A DNA stretch of 64,000 bases from Clostridium mediterraneense (GCF_900091705.1 NZ_LT594785.1:796119-860118); one strand, 5' to 3'. Shown: positions 25,623-35,220, counted from the first letter of the stretch. Notes: generated by a model not told the origin, from the letters alone. Program-made: numbers and translations.

Positions 25623-27062
25623 ATGGAATTTCAAAAAAATCAAAAAAGGTTTTTAAATAGTAAGAAGACAGGTATTAATATTATTAAAGGTGAAGTAGAT
25701 ACAGGAAAAACAACAGTGGCTTTATATAAGGCTGTTGATTTTGAAAATAATTATTGTATTTATAATGATGATAAGGTTTTATTTATATCTTCAACTGCTG
25801 ATAAAGCTAAAAGAGCTAATGAAATATATTTGTCTGCAAAAATTGAGATGCAAGATGAGTTTTATTCCTTATTCTCAACAGCAAATAAGGAGAGGTTTGA
25901 AGTTAAGGGAATAAATCAATTTATAGAGTTATATTCAAAAGCTTATATGAGAGAAAATAAGCTGTTCTTAGTTTATGCTAAAAAAAGTATTAAGTTAAGA
26001 GTGTTAGAAAAGTTATATAATCAACATAAGAAAGAGAATAGCTTAAGTAGATTTTTAGAAAATGTATCATTAGATTATTTATTACAAGAAATAGAATGGA
26101 TAAAGTCAGCAGCTTTTAGTTTAAATGAATATTTAGAAATCTCAAGAAGAGGCAGAGGAAAAAATATTAGAACTAATTCAGAAACTAGAAAGAAAATATA
26201 CGATTTATATGAAACTTATAGTGTTGAATTAAATAAAATAGGATATATGGATAAATATGATGAAGTTTTATTTGCTATAAAACATTCAAAAAAAATAGCA
26301 CAAAAATATAGTCATATAATTTTAGACGATTGTGAATCTTTAACAAGAGCAGAATTTAAATTTATACAGTCTATAAAAAATAATAAATATGGAAATTTAA
26401 TATTTATTATAAATAAGCTTAGCAGTACTAAAGAAAATAAATGGCTCGATAAAGGAAGAAATATTTCTACAATAGCAGGAGATATAAAAGGAAGAACATT
26501 TACTTTTAAAAATAAGTTTAAGAATAAGGATAAAGTACAAAGTTCTATAAAAAATTATGAGTATATAGATATGAGACATAATAAAGTATTTAATTTTAGT
26601 ATAGATACTTTAAATACATTAGATGAAATAATACTTAATAGAGATGATAAAGAAGAATTATTAATTAAAAATGAATTATTAAAAGTACCTGTTTATAGTA
26701 AAATAGCAGCGGGATCACCAATAGAGATAAATGAACTTATTGAAGATAATATGAATATTCCAAAAGAGTTTTTAGGAACTGAGAAGGAAGTATTTATGCT
26801 TCAAGTTAAGGGTGATAGTATGATAGATAAAAATATTGAAGATGGAGATTTTGTTCTTATAAAAAGACAAAATTCTGCTTATCACAATGAGATAGTCGCA
26901 GCTTCTATTAATGGAAGTGCGACTTTAAAGACACTAAATCTTAATGCTGAAAAACCACTTTTAATGCCTGCTAACGCAAAGTATGAGCCTATAAAGTTGG
27001 AAGGAAAAGATGTAAATATACTAGGAGTCATATTAGGTACACTTAAAAATAAAGATAATTAA
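25623..27062 (+). CDS. UvrD-like ATPase domain fused to a LexA/S24 self-cleaving domain
   Basis: A 479-residue fusion. The N-terminal part resembles the 1A domain of superfamily 1 helicases: Walker A GEVDTGKTT (residues 23-31, Lys29) and, near residue 237, HIILDDCESLTRAEF in the motif II position, with DD for DE. The second helicase domain is absent. In its place the last 130 residues form a LexA-type peptidase: cleavage site KIAAGSP (Ala363-Gly364), nucleophile Ser399 in VKGDSMID, and Lys436 in SATLKTL. The Ser-Lys spacing of 37 and site-Ser spacing of 35 equal those of E. coli LexA. No helix-turn-helix is obvious. A DNA-damage-triggered switch is inferred. RBS AGGAG lies 8 nt upstream. Confidence 0.88.
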   Translation: MEFQKNQKRFLNSKKTGINIIKGEVDTGKTTVALYKAVDFENNYCIYNDDKVLFISSTADKAKRANEIYLSAKIEMQDEFYSLFSTANKERFEVKGINQFIELYSKAYMRENKLFLVYAKKSIKLRVLEKLYNQHKKENSLSRFLENVSLDYLLQEIEWIKSAAFSLNEYLEISRRGRGKNIRTNSETRKKIYDLYETYSVELNKIGYMDKYDEVLFAIKHSKKIAQKYSHIILDDCESLTRAEFKFIQSIKNNKYGNLIFIINKLSSTKENKWLDKGRNISTIAGDIKGRTFTFKNKFKNKDKVQSSIKNYEYIDMRHNKVFNFSIDTLNTLDEIILNRDDKEELLIKNELLKVPVYSKIAAGSPIEINELIEDNMNIPKEFLGTEKEVFMLQVKGDSMIDKNIEDGDFVLIKRQNSAYHNEIVAASINGSATLKTLNLNAEKPLLMPANAKYEPIKLEGKDVNILGVILGTLKNKDN

Positions 27063-27124
27063 TGAAAAAATATCTAATTTATGGCATAATTGTATATGGA
27101 TATAATAGTGAGGGGATGTAAAAA

Positions 27125-28030
27125 ATGGGATTTATAATAATAGACTTAGAATTTAATAATATGCAAAATATAACAAAGTACTACCCTAATATCTATGAAG
27201 AGTGCAAAGAATTAAGACAACTTAATGTTCAAAATGAGATAATTGAAATTGGTGCTGTTAAATTAGATAAGTTTATGAAAAAGACAGCTGAGTATAAGAC
27301 TTATGTAAAACCGAGTATTTTTAAAGTTTTAAACCCAAAAATAACTGAAATAACAGGGATTACTAATGAGCATCTTAAAAATGGAGTTAGCTTTGAAGAG
27401 GCTATGAATGGTTTAAAAGACTTTGTTGGAGAAGGATATATAGTATGTTCTTGGGCAACAGATGATATAGCTGAAATCATATCAAATGCTAAGTATCACA
27501 ATTATAAAGATATCAATTGGATAGATGAATATTTAGATGTTCAATATTATTGTACAAAGATGTTAGCACATAAAAAAGTCTTAGGTCTTAAAACAGCCTT
27601 AGAAGAATTAAAGATAAAGGTTGATAAGAATAAATTACATGATGCTCTTAATGATGCGGATTATACAGCTGAAGTATTTAAAAGACTTTATAATGGTAGA
27701 ATTGTTAGAGAATATATAGTAAAAGATGTGTATAATATGCCATCTATACGTGTGAAAGATTTAAAAAATTATAACGCTGAAGAAATAGATATAGATTTTA
27801 AATGTCCTAAATGTAATAAGGAGGTTTCAGTTGATTATCCACTAGCTTTATTTAGCTGGAGATTTGTATCTTTAGGAAGATGTAAAAAGTGTGATAATAA
27901 GCTTTTACAAGAAGTTATTTTAAAGAAAACTTTATCTGGGGGGATTGCATATAAAGATGCAGTTACTTCTTTAGATGATTATGATTATATGAATTATTCA
28001 TATAAATTTAAGAGTAAAAAGAAATATTAA
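27125..28030 (+). CDS. DEDDh 3'-5' exonuclease with C-terminal zinc ribbon
   Basis: A 301-residue protein of the DnaQ/ERI-type exonuclease family, with an intact active site. Asp7 and Glu9 lie in IIDLEFN, an Asp in SWATDDIAEI, and the exo III His and Asp in LHDALNDADYTAEVF (about 176-190). A C-terminal extension has CPKC and CKKC, a likely zinc ribbon for nucleic-acid contact. Substrate (RNA or DNA) cannot be told. It lies 62 nt after the LexA-ATPase gene without a terminator between, so the two may be cotranscribed. RBS GAGGGGAT precedes the ATG. Confidence 0.9.
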   Translation: MGFIIIDLEFNNMQNITKYYPNIYEECKELRQLNVQNEIIEIGAVKLDKFMKKTAEYKTYVKPSIFKVLNPKITEITGITNEHLKNGVSFEEAMNGLKDFVGEGYIVCSWATDDIAEIISNAKYHNYKDINWIDEYLDVQYYCTKMLAHKKVLGLKTALEELKIKVDKNKLHDALNDADYTAEVFKRLYNGRIVREYIVKDVYNMPSIRVKDLKNYNAEEIDIDFKCPKCNKEVSVDYPLALFSWRFVSLGRCKKCDNKLLQEVILKKTLSGGIAYKDAVTSLDDYDYMNYSYKFKSKKKY

Positions 28031-28119
28031 TTTAATATTTGAATTCTTCAATATGTGATAAAATAAAAATGGTGATATTTTATCATTAGAAAATAAAAAA
28101 AGAGGTATGGGTTAATATT

Positions 28120-28551
28120 ATGAATATAGCTTTTTTTCTAACTCCTAAAATAGAGGTTGTTCATGAAAAGATAGATGCTACAATGCGTCAAGTAATTGAA
28201 AGAATGGAACGTCATGGCTATACAGCAATTCCGCTTATAGATAATAACGGAGTTTATATAGGTACGCTTACAGAAGGGGATCTGTTATGGAAACTTAAAA
28301 ATACAGATGGACTTAGTTTTGAAAATACTAATGAAATAAAAATAAAAGATGTTGAAAGAAGAGTGAATCATAAGAGTGTCTCTATAAATTCAGATATGGA
28401 TAGTTTAATCTCTCTAGCAATTTCTCAAAATTTTGTTCCTGTAGTAGATGATGAGGGGATATTTATAGGAATAATAAAAAGAAGTGATATAATTGAGTAT
28501 TGCTATTCACATTTATGCGAAGAAAAAGTAAATAAAGAAAAAGTGATATAA
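28120..28551 (+). CDS. CBS-domain-pair protein
   Basis: 143 residues made almost wholly of two CBS repeats (about 8-62 and 75-130). They show YTAIPLIDNNGVYIGTLTEGDLL and NFVPVVDDEGIFIGIIKRSDII. Such Bateman modules bind adenine nucleotides and usually regulate a partner; no partner domain is fused. The first repeat begins with FLTPKIEVV, like AcuB-type proteins. Function here is unknown. RBS AGAGGT is about 13 nt before the ATG. Confidence 0.88.
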   Translation: MNIAFFLTPKIEVVHEKIDATMRQVIERMERHGYTAIPLIDNNGVYIGTLTEGDLLWKLKNTDGLSFENTNEIKIKDVERRVNHKSVSINSDMDSLISLAISQNFVPVVDDEGIFIGIIKRSDIIEYCYSHLCEEKVNKEKVI

Positions 28552-28580
28552 AAAAAGCTATCTTATATGATAGCTTTTTA
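28551..28580. terminator. Bidirectional terminator CBS gene/dinG-like gene
   Basis: 12-bp stem (28551-28562 with 28569-28580), 6-nt loop. T-tail on both strands, and the minus-strand stop codon lies inside its 3' arm. Confidence 0.82.
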
Positions 28581-31553
28581 TTTTTTAAAACATTTATTTA
28601 TAGATTCAAGTATTAGTTTTTTATTTGAAAGATTTATTTCTTTATCAGTAGGGAGATAGATAGCTAGTATTTTTTTATTTTTAACTCCTAAAATAATATT
28701 TTGATTTAGTTTTCTATTAAGCAGTTCTTCTTTATAAAAATCATTTAAAAATTTTATTAGTTTATTAGAATCTCCAAATAAATTAACTTTATTTTCTTTA
28801 AGCTTATTTTCTAATTTCTCAATAGTTTGACTAATTACTATATCAAAGTTTAGAGTGTTCCAGTAAATAAAATTATTATCAATAGAAGAGAGGAATTCTC
28901 TGTTTCTAGGAGTTAAAAATCTTACCTTAGGATATTCTCTTGAGATGTTAGACCAAAGGCTACTATCTTTTCCACTATCAAAAACTATAAAATATCCATA
29001 ATCAAATTCAGTTCTAATAAGTCTACCAAAACATTGTTTAAAGCTTGTTATAACTCTAGGTAGATTTATAGTATTAAAACTTTTGCCATTAGCCATAAGT
29101 TTTGAATATAAAGGGGTACTAGGATTTATAACTGGTAGTTTATCCATTAAAACACAGCTAAGAGAATCTCCAGGAATATCAATACCTTCAAAGAAACCTC
29201 TTGAACCAAGTAAAATAGATTTTTCAGAAGTATCTTGAAGTTTACTAATATCTCTTTTACCTGTATAGATTTTAAAATTAGCTGATTCAGAGAATATAGA
29301 AATTTTTTCTTTGAACTCATCTAATCTTTTTTTACTTGTAAATAATATTAATAAATTACCTGGCACTTTCATTAATATATCTAGAGTTGTTTTAACCATA
29401 TATTTTATAAAGTCAGATTCATAATATCTAGGTGAATCTAAAAGAGAAACAGCAATACTTCTTTTTGGTAAATCAAAAGTATTTTCTACATCTAGTACCT
29501 CATTTAAGAAGGTATGTTCTACCTTATCTATTGCAAGAGAATTCTTAAATTGAGTGTAGCTATTTCTATTTTTAAGTGTAGCAGATAAAAAGCTACAACT
29601 AGAAAGGGTATTTAAAAACTTTTCAAAGAAAATTAAAGCAGAATTTAAATCCTTTATATAGGCCTCCCAAAAAGTAGAGTTCTTATTAGTAAAGTAGCCG
29701 TAGCAATTTGATTGTTCATGTTCTGCTGTATATAGTTCTATAAAATCTATGTATTCTTTAAGTCTATCAACTTTTTTTATAAGAATTTCTCCTCTAGTTT
29801 TAATTCTTGGCTCATCTAAGTTATTATTTTCTATAAATTTTTGCATACTTTTATATATATCTAGCAAATCTTCCTTTAAAACTAATAGTTCATGTTTTAT
29901 AGTTTCATAATTTTTATATGACTTATCAAAAGTTATATCTAGATCATATTCAAGATGAAGTCCATTAAGAGAAAGATAAGATATCTTATCTATTGTATTA
30001 AATGAAGTATTAATTTTATCTCTTATTGATTCTCTAAAGTTTGCATTTCTATTTTGAGTGAACTTCCATACATAGTTTAAGTAACCTTTATTTTTATTGT
30101 AATCTAGAATTTCTAAAAGTAGAGCTTTGATTCCTTTTGAATTTAAAGTAGCTGCATAAGCATCAAAAATAGAATCGCTAAGATTATGAGCCTCATCTAT
30201 AATTACATTTTTTATTTCATCTTCATAAGACCATTTTAGTAGGAGAGAGTGATTAAGAACTACTATAGAGCTTTCTTTTAGTTTCTCTACAACTGATTTA
30301 TAGAAGCATTTTTTTTGACAACGATTTATATCACAACCATCACTATCAGCACTACAAAATGGAAGAAGAGAATTTAATTTAAAATGTTCTTTAAGATAAT
30401 AATTAATCTCTTCAAAATCTCCGTACTTTCCTTGATAAGTATATCTATGTAAAAAAGCAATTCCTAACTTCTCAAGAGTAGATCTAGTAGGATCTAAAAG
30501 ACTTTCATTTAAAATATCATCTATAACTTCAGGGCATAAGTAATTTCCTTTACCTTTTATATTAACAAAATCTACTTTGTGATTAAGGTCAAATGCATTT
30601 AAAAGGAAGGGAATATCTTTTTCAGTTAACTGTCTTTGAAGCTCTTTAGTATTAGTTGATATAAATATTTTCTCACCAGTATAATAAGCTTTTATTATAG
30701 AGGGAAGAAGATATGCTATACTTTTACCAGTTCCAGTAGGAGCCTCAATTATAGATATTAATTCTTTATCTAAGGTATTTCTAACATTTTTCATAACTTT
30801 ATATTGAGCTTCTCTAAACTTATAATTAGGACTTATCTTTTTAAAGTTTTCAATATCTTTTAAGCTTTCCTCACATTTCTTATTTATATCTAAAGTAAAT
30901 GTAGGCTCAGTAAGGTCATCATTAAATACATAAGCTTCTTTTAATTTAAATATTTCTTCTGTAAGGTTAAATGATGTTAAATAATCTATCCAAGGCCAAT
31001 CCTTAAGAAGTGGAGCATAAAAACTTATAAATTCACCAATATCATTTCTTTCTAAGATTAAATTTATAAGTTCTATTGTATACTCAATATTTTTGTTAGA
31101 TCTATTTATAAATTCTTTAGATAGTATATTTTCAGTTAAGTATTTTAGTGAATATTCTTTATGATAAGGCTCTAAAAGAGCAATAAGTTCTAGGGCATCT
31201 AGAAATTTATTTTTTATAACTTTATTACAATTAAAGAAAGCTATTTCTAAGAATTCTTTTTTTATTCTAGTATTATAAGAAATTAATTTAAAGTTTCCTA
31301 TAAAGGAATTAAAATCATCAATTACTTCTTCTAAATCCTTAGCATTTCTCAAATCACTTAATTTTAAATTATCTATTTTTTCAAGAGCAGTTTTTGATAC
31401 TTTTTTCTTATTTTTTATAAGGCTATTAAAATGAAAGATTTTATCGTCAGTAAATTTTATAGCAGATAGTTCTAAGATTTCTCCGTCATTAGAACTTGTG
31501 TTGCTTGTTTTTAAATCTATATAAACTATATTTTTAAAATAAGAACTTAACAT
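28578..31553 (-). CDS. dinG: DinG-family helicase with inactive-looking exonuclease domain
   Basis: A 991-residue protein with DnaQ-like N-terminus plus XPD/DinG helicase, the Firmicute DinG layout. Helicase motifs are intact: Walker A EAPTGTGKSIAYLLPS (about 268), DEAH in NVIIDEAHNLSDS, SATLKN, and the motif VI block QCFGRLIRTE. Cysteines in YLCPE and FCSADSDGCDINRCQKKC fit an iron-sulphur cluster. The exonuclease part has Asp13 but Lys15 where Glu is required. Exo II reads YNTRIKKEFL without its Asp, and the exo III His-Asp is not found, so it is probably a structural relic. It is convergent with the CBS gene and divergent from yaaA. Confidence 0.9.
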   Translation of the reverse strand: MLSSYFKNIVYIDLKTSNTSSNDGEILELSAIKFTDDKIFHFNSLIKNKKKVSKTALEKIDNLKLSDLRNAKDLEEVIDDFNSFIGNFKLISYNTRIKKEFLEIAFFNCNKVIKNKFLDALELIALLEPYHKEYSLKYLTENILSKEFINRSNKNIEYTIELINLILERNDIGEFISFYAPLLKDWPWIDYLTSFNLTEEIFKLKEAYVFNDDLTEPTFTLDINKKCEESLKDIENFKKISPNYKFREAQYKVMKNVRNTLDKELISIIEAPTGTGKSIAYLLPSIIKAYYTGEKIFISTNTKELQRQLTEKDIPFLLNAFDLNHKVDFVNIKGKGNYLCPEVIDDILNESLLDPTRSTLEKLGIAFLHRYTYQGKYGDFEEINYYLKEHFKLNSLLPFCSADSDGCDINRCQKKCFYKSVVEKLKESSIVVLNHSLLLKWSYEDEIKNVIIDEAHNLSDSIFDAYAATLNSKGIKALLLEILDYNKNKGYLNYVWKFTQNRNANFRESIRDKINTSFNTIDKISYLSLNGLHLEYDLDITFDKSYKNYETIKHELLVLKEDLLDIYKSMQKFIENNNLDEPRIKTRGEILIKKVDRLKEYIDFIELYTAEHEQSNCYGYFTNKNSTFWEAYIKDLNSALIFFEKFLNTLSSCSFLSATLKNRNSYTQFKNSLAIDKVEHTFLNEVLDVENTFDLPKRSIAVSLLDSPRYYESDFIKYMVKTTLDILMKVPGNLLILFTSKKRLDEFKEKISIFSESANFKIYTGKRDISKLQDTSEKSILLGSRGFFEGIDIPGDSLSCVLMDKLPVINPSTPLYSKLMANGKSFNTINLPRVITSFKQCFGRLIRTEFDYGYFIVFDSGKDSSLWSNISREYPKVRFLTPRNREFLSSIDNNFIYWNTLNFDIVISQTIEKLENKLKENKVNLFGDSNKLIKFLNDFYKEELLNRKLNQNIILGVKNKKILAIYLPTDKEINLSNKKLILESINKCFKK

Positions 31554-31624
31554 AATTGTGCTCCTTTTGTTTTTTATAATATAGTCAATTATATATTAAA
31601 TAGAAGATACAGTCATTCTATAAT

Positions 31625-31653
31625 TTGATAAGAGTTTAAATTAATACTATAAT
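31625..31653 (+). promoter_or_regulatory. Sigma-A promoter for yaaA
   Basis: TTGATA (31625-31630), 17-nt spacer, TATAAT (31648-31653), about 58 nt before the ATG. Confidence 0.7.
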
Positions 31654-31710
31654 TATTAACAAAAATAAAAACTATAGTATACGAAATTAAAAAAATAAAG
31701 GGGAAGAGAT

Positions 31711-32478
31711 ATGATAGCAATTTTATCACCAGCAAAGACAATAGATGAAAGTAAAGCAAAAATAGATATAGATACAACAACTCCAAGATTTTTAGAAAAA
31801 TCAGAAAGAGTTATGAATGAGCTTAAAAAATATGAGATACCAGAGCTTTGTAAGCTTATGAAGATTAATGATAAGCTTGGAGAGTTAAATTTTATGAGAA
31901 ATCAAGATTGGAAGCCTTTTGATGGAAGTGAGAGAAAAGCAGCAGTATTATCTTTTCATGGGGAAGCATATAAAGGTTTAGATGCTCAAAACTTTGATAA
32001 AGAGGATTTAGAATTTTGTGATAAACATCTTAGAATACTTTCAGCTGTTTATGGAAGTATAAGACCTCTTGATGGACTTATGCCTTATAGATTAGAAATG
32101 GGACTTAAATTATCTGTTGATGGAAGTAAGAATCTTTATGATTTTTGGTCAGATACTCTTACAGAAAGTATAATTGATGATTTAAGTAAAGATGAGGAAG
32201 GAGTTTTAGTTAATCTTGCCTCAGATGAATATTCAAAAGTTTTAAAGCTTAAAGGAAAAGTAAGAGTAGTTACTCCTATATTTAAAGAAAGAAGAGGATT
32301 TGATTATAAAATAGTAACTATATATGCTAAAAAGGCTAGAGGAATGCTTGTTAATTATATGGTGAAAAATAGATTAACAAATGTAGAAGAATTAAAGAAC
32401 TTTGATGAAGAAGGATATGAATTTAATGAAGAATTATCAGATAAAGATAATTTTGTTTTCACAAGAGAGAATTTTTAA
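31711..32478 (+). CDS. yaaA: YaaA family peroxide-stress protein
   Basis: DUF328 protein; in E. coli YaaA lowers intracellular iron under hydrogen peroxide stress and binds DNA. It has 255 residues, the normal family length. Hallmarks are MIAILSPAKTID at the start, FHGEAYKGLDA, the conserved LSAVYGSIRPLDGLMPYRLEMG (about 110-130), LVNLASDEY and the C-terminal YAKKARGMLVNY. RBS AAGGGGAAGAG lies just before the ATG. Monocistronic with a clear promoter. Confidence 0.95.
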   Translation: MIAILSPAKTIDESKAKIDIDTTTPRFLEKSERVMNELKKYEIPELCKLMKINDKLGELNFMRNQDWKPFDGSERKAAVLSFHGEAYKGLDAQNFDKEDLEFCDKHLRILSAVYGSIRPLDGLMPYRLEMGLKLSVDGSKNLYDFWSDTLTESIIDDLSKDEEGVLVNLASDEYSKVLKLKGKVRVVTPIFKERRGFDYKIVTIYAKKARGMLVNYMVKNRLTNVEELKNFDEEGYEFNEELSDKDNFVFTRENF

Positions 32479-32592
32479 AGCTTCATAGGTGAAAAACTTT
32501 TCATAAAACTTATAAACATTATGTTAAAAATATACTTATATGTATTATTTTAATTTATTATATAATTAAAGTGATATATAGGGGGGATAAGT

Positions 32593-33993
32593 ATAAAATT
32601 AAAGAAGAAATCATTAAAAAAGAAAATTGGTTTAATTAGTTTATGGGTAATTTTGTTTATATTAGTTGTTGCAGCTAGTACTGTTATTTATTTTAGAGCT
32701 TCCATGTTTAAAAATATGAGGGTGGAGAATGGAGAGCTTATCTATGAAGAAGGTTTTGATAAAAGAAAGAAAAGTGATTTAAAAAATGTAAGTATAGAAT
32801 ATAAAGATAAAATAGAAGAAATTAATGATATAGAATTTATCTATAACGGAAAAAAATTAGATTTTGAATATAAAATATATGAAAATAATCAAAGATATTA
32901 TATTCCTTTAGAAGAAGGTCTTAATAAATTAAATATAAAATTTAAGAATATAGAAGATAATTATTTATTTAATGATGTAAGCTTAGATTTAAAAAATAAT
33001 GCATTTACTTTAAATGATCATGCTTATAGTGTTCTAGGGAAGGCATTACATATAGATAATAAGACTTATATATCATTAAATGATTTTGAAAATATGTTAG
33101 GACTTAAAGATCACTGGAATCATGAAGAGAAAAAAATTTATATATTTGAAAATAAAGATTCAATAAAAGCTAGAGATAGAGAGCAGATGTCAGGAAAACC
33201 AGCATTAATTAGACTTGAAGATGTATCAGCAGGTAATAAGTATATTACAAGTGAGGGAATTGAAAAAACAAAGTTAATGGCTGATTTACTTTATCAAAGA
33301 GGAGCTAAGTTTAATGTAGCTTGGATTTCTAGATTTAAAGACCCTAGTAAAAAAATAGATAATGATTTATTAGAAAATAGAAGTATGGCAAATGTTCAAT
33401 TTATAAATATGCTAGATTATCTTATATTTAGAGGAGGAACAGTTGGACTTCATGGATATACTCATCAAGCTGGAATATATGCAAGTGCAGTTGGTAGTGA
33501 TTTAAGTAAAGAGTTTAATAGTTCAGAAGAAGAAACAAGAAATATTGTTGAATCAGCTATAAAAATATCAAAAATACTTAATATACCTGTTTCATTCTTT
33601 GAAAGTGGACATTATCACGCCACTAGAAAACAGCAAGCCATAATAGAAGAATATTTTGATATTTGTTATGAACCATATAAATATTATTGGAACTTTAGAC
33701 CTATGATTAGTAAAAGGAATGATTTTACTGTATATGTTCCAACTCCTCTTTCATATATAAAAGATGAAAATGGTGAGGAAGTAGTAAATAAAATTAATAA
33801 AAATAAGAATAATAATGTTTTAGCAAGTTTATTTTTACATCCAACAAAGGAAATGAATTTTATAAAAATTTCAGATATTGATGAAAATGGTGTTACTTAT
33901 TTTGAGTATGATAAAAATTCACCACTTAATAATATTTTAAATGAATTAGAGAGAACAGGATATGTTACCGTATCAGTGAATAGCTTTAGGTAG
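32593..33993 (+). CDS. DUF2334-type polysaccharide deacetylase, membrane anchored
   Basis: Predicted extracytoplasmic sugar N-deacetylase related to CE4 enzymes. ALIRLEDVSAG holds the N-terminal metal/catalytic Asp, GLHGYTHQ the metal histidines, and FESGHYHAT a later motif. Before it (about 115-170) is a copper-amine-oxidase-N-type stalk domain. The first ordinary start is TTG 32653, inside a hydrophobic helix and without an RBS. The frame continues upstream through a Lys-rich leader to ATA 32593, 6 nt after GGGGGG (32581-32586). This gives MKLKKKSLKKKIG then a full transmembrane helix, so I take ATA as the start (466 residues). Confidence 0.82.
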   Translation: MKLKKKSLKKKIGLISLWVILFILVVAASTVIYFRASMFKNMRVENGELIYEEGFDKRKKSDLKNVSIEYKDKIEEINDIEFIYNGKKLDFEYKIYENNQRYYIPLEEGLNKLNIKFKNIEDNYLFNDVSLDLKNNAFTLNDHAYSVLGKALHIDNKTYISLNDFENMLGLKDHWNHEEKKIYIFENKDSIKARDREQMSGKPALIRLEDVSAGNKYITSEGIEKTKLMADLLYQRGAKFNVAWISRFKDPSKKIDNDLLENRSMANVQFINMLDYLIFRGGTVGLHGYTHQAGIYASAVGSDLSKEFNSSEEETRNIVESAIKISKILNIPVSFFESGHYHATRKQQAIIEEYFDICYEPYKYYWNFRPMISKRNDFTVYVPTPLSYIKDENGEEVVNKINKNKNNNVLASLFLHPTKEMNFIKISDIDENGVTYFEYDKNSPLNNILNELERTGYVTVSVNSFR

Positions 33994-34072
33994 CTTGAGT
34001 TATTTAGAATACTTATGTAAAATAAAAGAAGAAATAACAATAATAATTGTGTGTTATAAGGAGATGAAAATC

Positions 34073-35215
34073 ATGGATAATGAAAATATGTCAATGAGTG
34101 ACTTAATGAATGATTTTGAACTAAAGAATTTCCATAAGGGAGAAATCGTTAAAGGAAAAGTTGTAAGCGTTAGAAATGATGAAATAATAGTTAATATAGG
34201 TCATTTTGCTGATGGAGTAGTTTCAAGAAATGAAATATCAAATGATAGTGATTTTGATATAAATGAAATAAAAGTAGATGATGAAATCTATGTTATGGTT
34301 TTAAGTGGAGATGATGGAGAAGGTAATGTTTCATTATCAAAGAAAAGAGCTGATGCTATAAAGGCTTGGGATAACATTGAAGAATTATTTGAATCAGGAA
34401 AGAGTCTACAAGTTAAGCTTAAAGAAGTTGTTAAAGGTGGAATAGTTGCTTTTATATCAGGAATTAGAGTATTTATGCCAGCTTCACAATGTGCAGCTAG
34501 AAGAGTTGAGAATTTAGAGGAATTAGTAGGTAAAACTTTAGAAGTAAAGATTATCGAATTCAATAAAGAAAATAGAAAAGTTGTTATTTCAAGAAGAGTT
34601 ATTGAAGAAGAAGAACTGAAAAAAGAAAAGACAGCTCTTTGGAAAACTATAAAAGAAGGCGAAAAGAGAAAAGGTAAAGTAACTAAGATTCTTAAATTCG
34701 GAGCTTTTGTTAATATTGGCGGAGTTGAAGGATTAATTCATATTAATGATTTAGCTTGGACTAGAGTTAAGAGAGTTGAAGATATTTTATCAGTTGGTGA
34801 TGAAGTAGAAGTATATATTAGAAGTGTAGACTTAGCAAAAGAAAGAATGGAACTATCATTAAAAGATGTTTGTGAAAATCCATGGGTAAAAGTATCAAAT
34901 GAACACAATGTTGGAGATACTGTAAATGCTAAGATAGTAAGATTTATTCAAGTTGGTGCTATTGCAGAAATAGAAGATGGAATTGAAGGCTTAGTTCATA
35001 TTTCAGAAATTACAGATGAAAATATAACTTCAGCAGAGGATGTATTAAAGCTTGGACAAGAAGTTAAAGTTAAGATACTATCAATAGATGCAGAAAATGA
35101 AAAGTTATCACTTAGCATAAAAGATGCTTCAGAAAAATCAACAGAATACTTACAATATAATGATGATGAAGATGGTTTCACTTTAGGTGATGTTTTTAAA
35201 GATTTCAAATTTTAA
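34073..35215 (+). CDS. S1 RNA-binding domain protein (ribosomal protein S1-like)
   Basis: 380 residues with four S1 domains at about 22-91, 108-172, 193-261 and 278-347. The third (KILKFGAFVNIGGVEGLIHINDL) and fourth (FIQVGAIAEIEDGIEGLVHISE) are the best preserved, and the second is divergent. This is the short Firmicute RpsA/YpfD type, which binds mRNA and may or may not be a stable ribosome component. The frame is open back to TTG 33995, but AAGGAG at 34058-34063 fits ATG 34073 (9 nt), not the ATG at 34064 that abuts it. A terminator follows. Confidence 0.9.
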   Translation: MDNENMSMSDLMNDFELKNFHKGEIVKGKVVSVRNDEIIVNIGHFADGVVSRNEISNDSDFDINEIKVDDEIYVMVLSGDDGEGNVSLSKKRADAIKAWDNIEELFESGKSLQVKLKEVVKGGIVAFISGIRVFMPASQCAARRVENLEELVGKTLEVKIIEFNKENRKVVISRRVIEEEELKKEKTALWKTIKEGEKRKGKVTKILKFGAFVNIGGVEGLIHINDLAWTRVKRVEDILSVGDEVEVYIRSVDLAKERMELSLKDVCENPWVKVSNEHNVGDTVNAKIVRFIQVGAIAEIEDGIEGLVHISEITDENITSAEDVLKLGQEVKVKILSIDAENEKLSLSIKDASEKSTEYLQYNDDEDGFTLGDVFKDFKF

Positions 35216-35220
35216 TTAGT

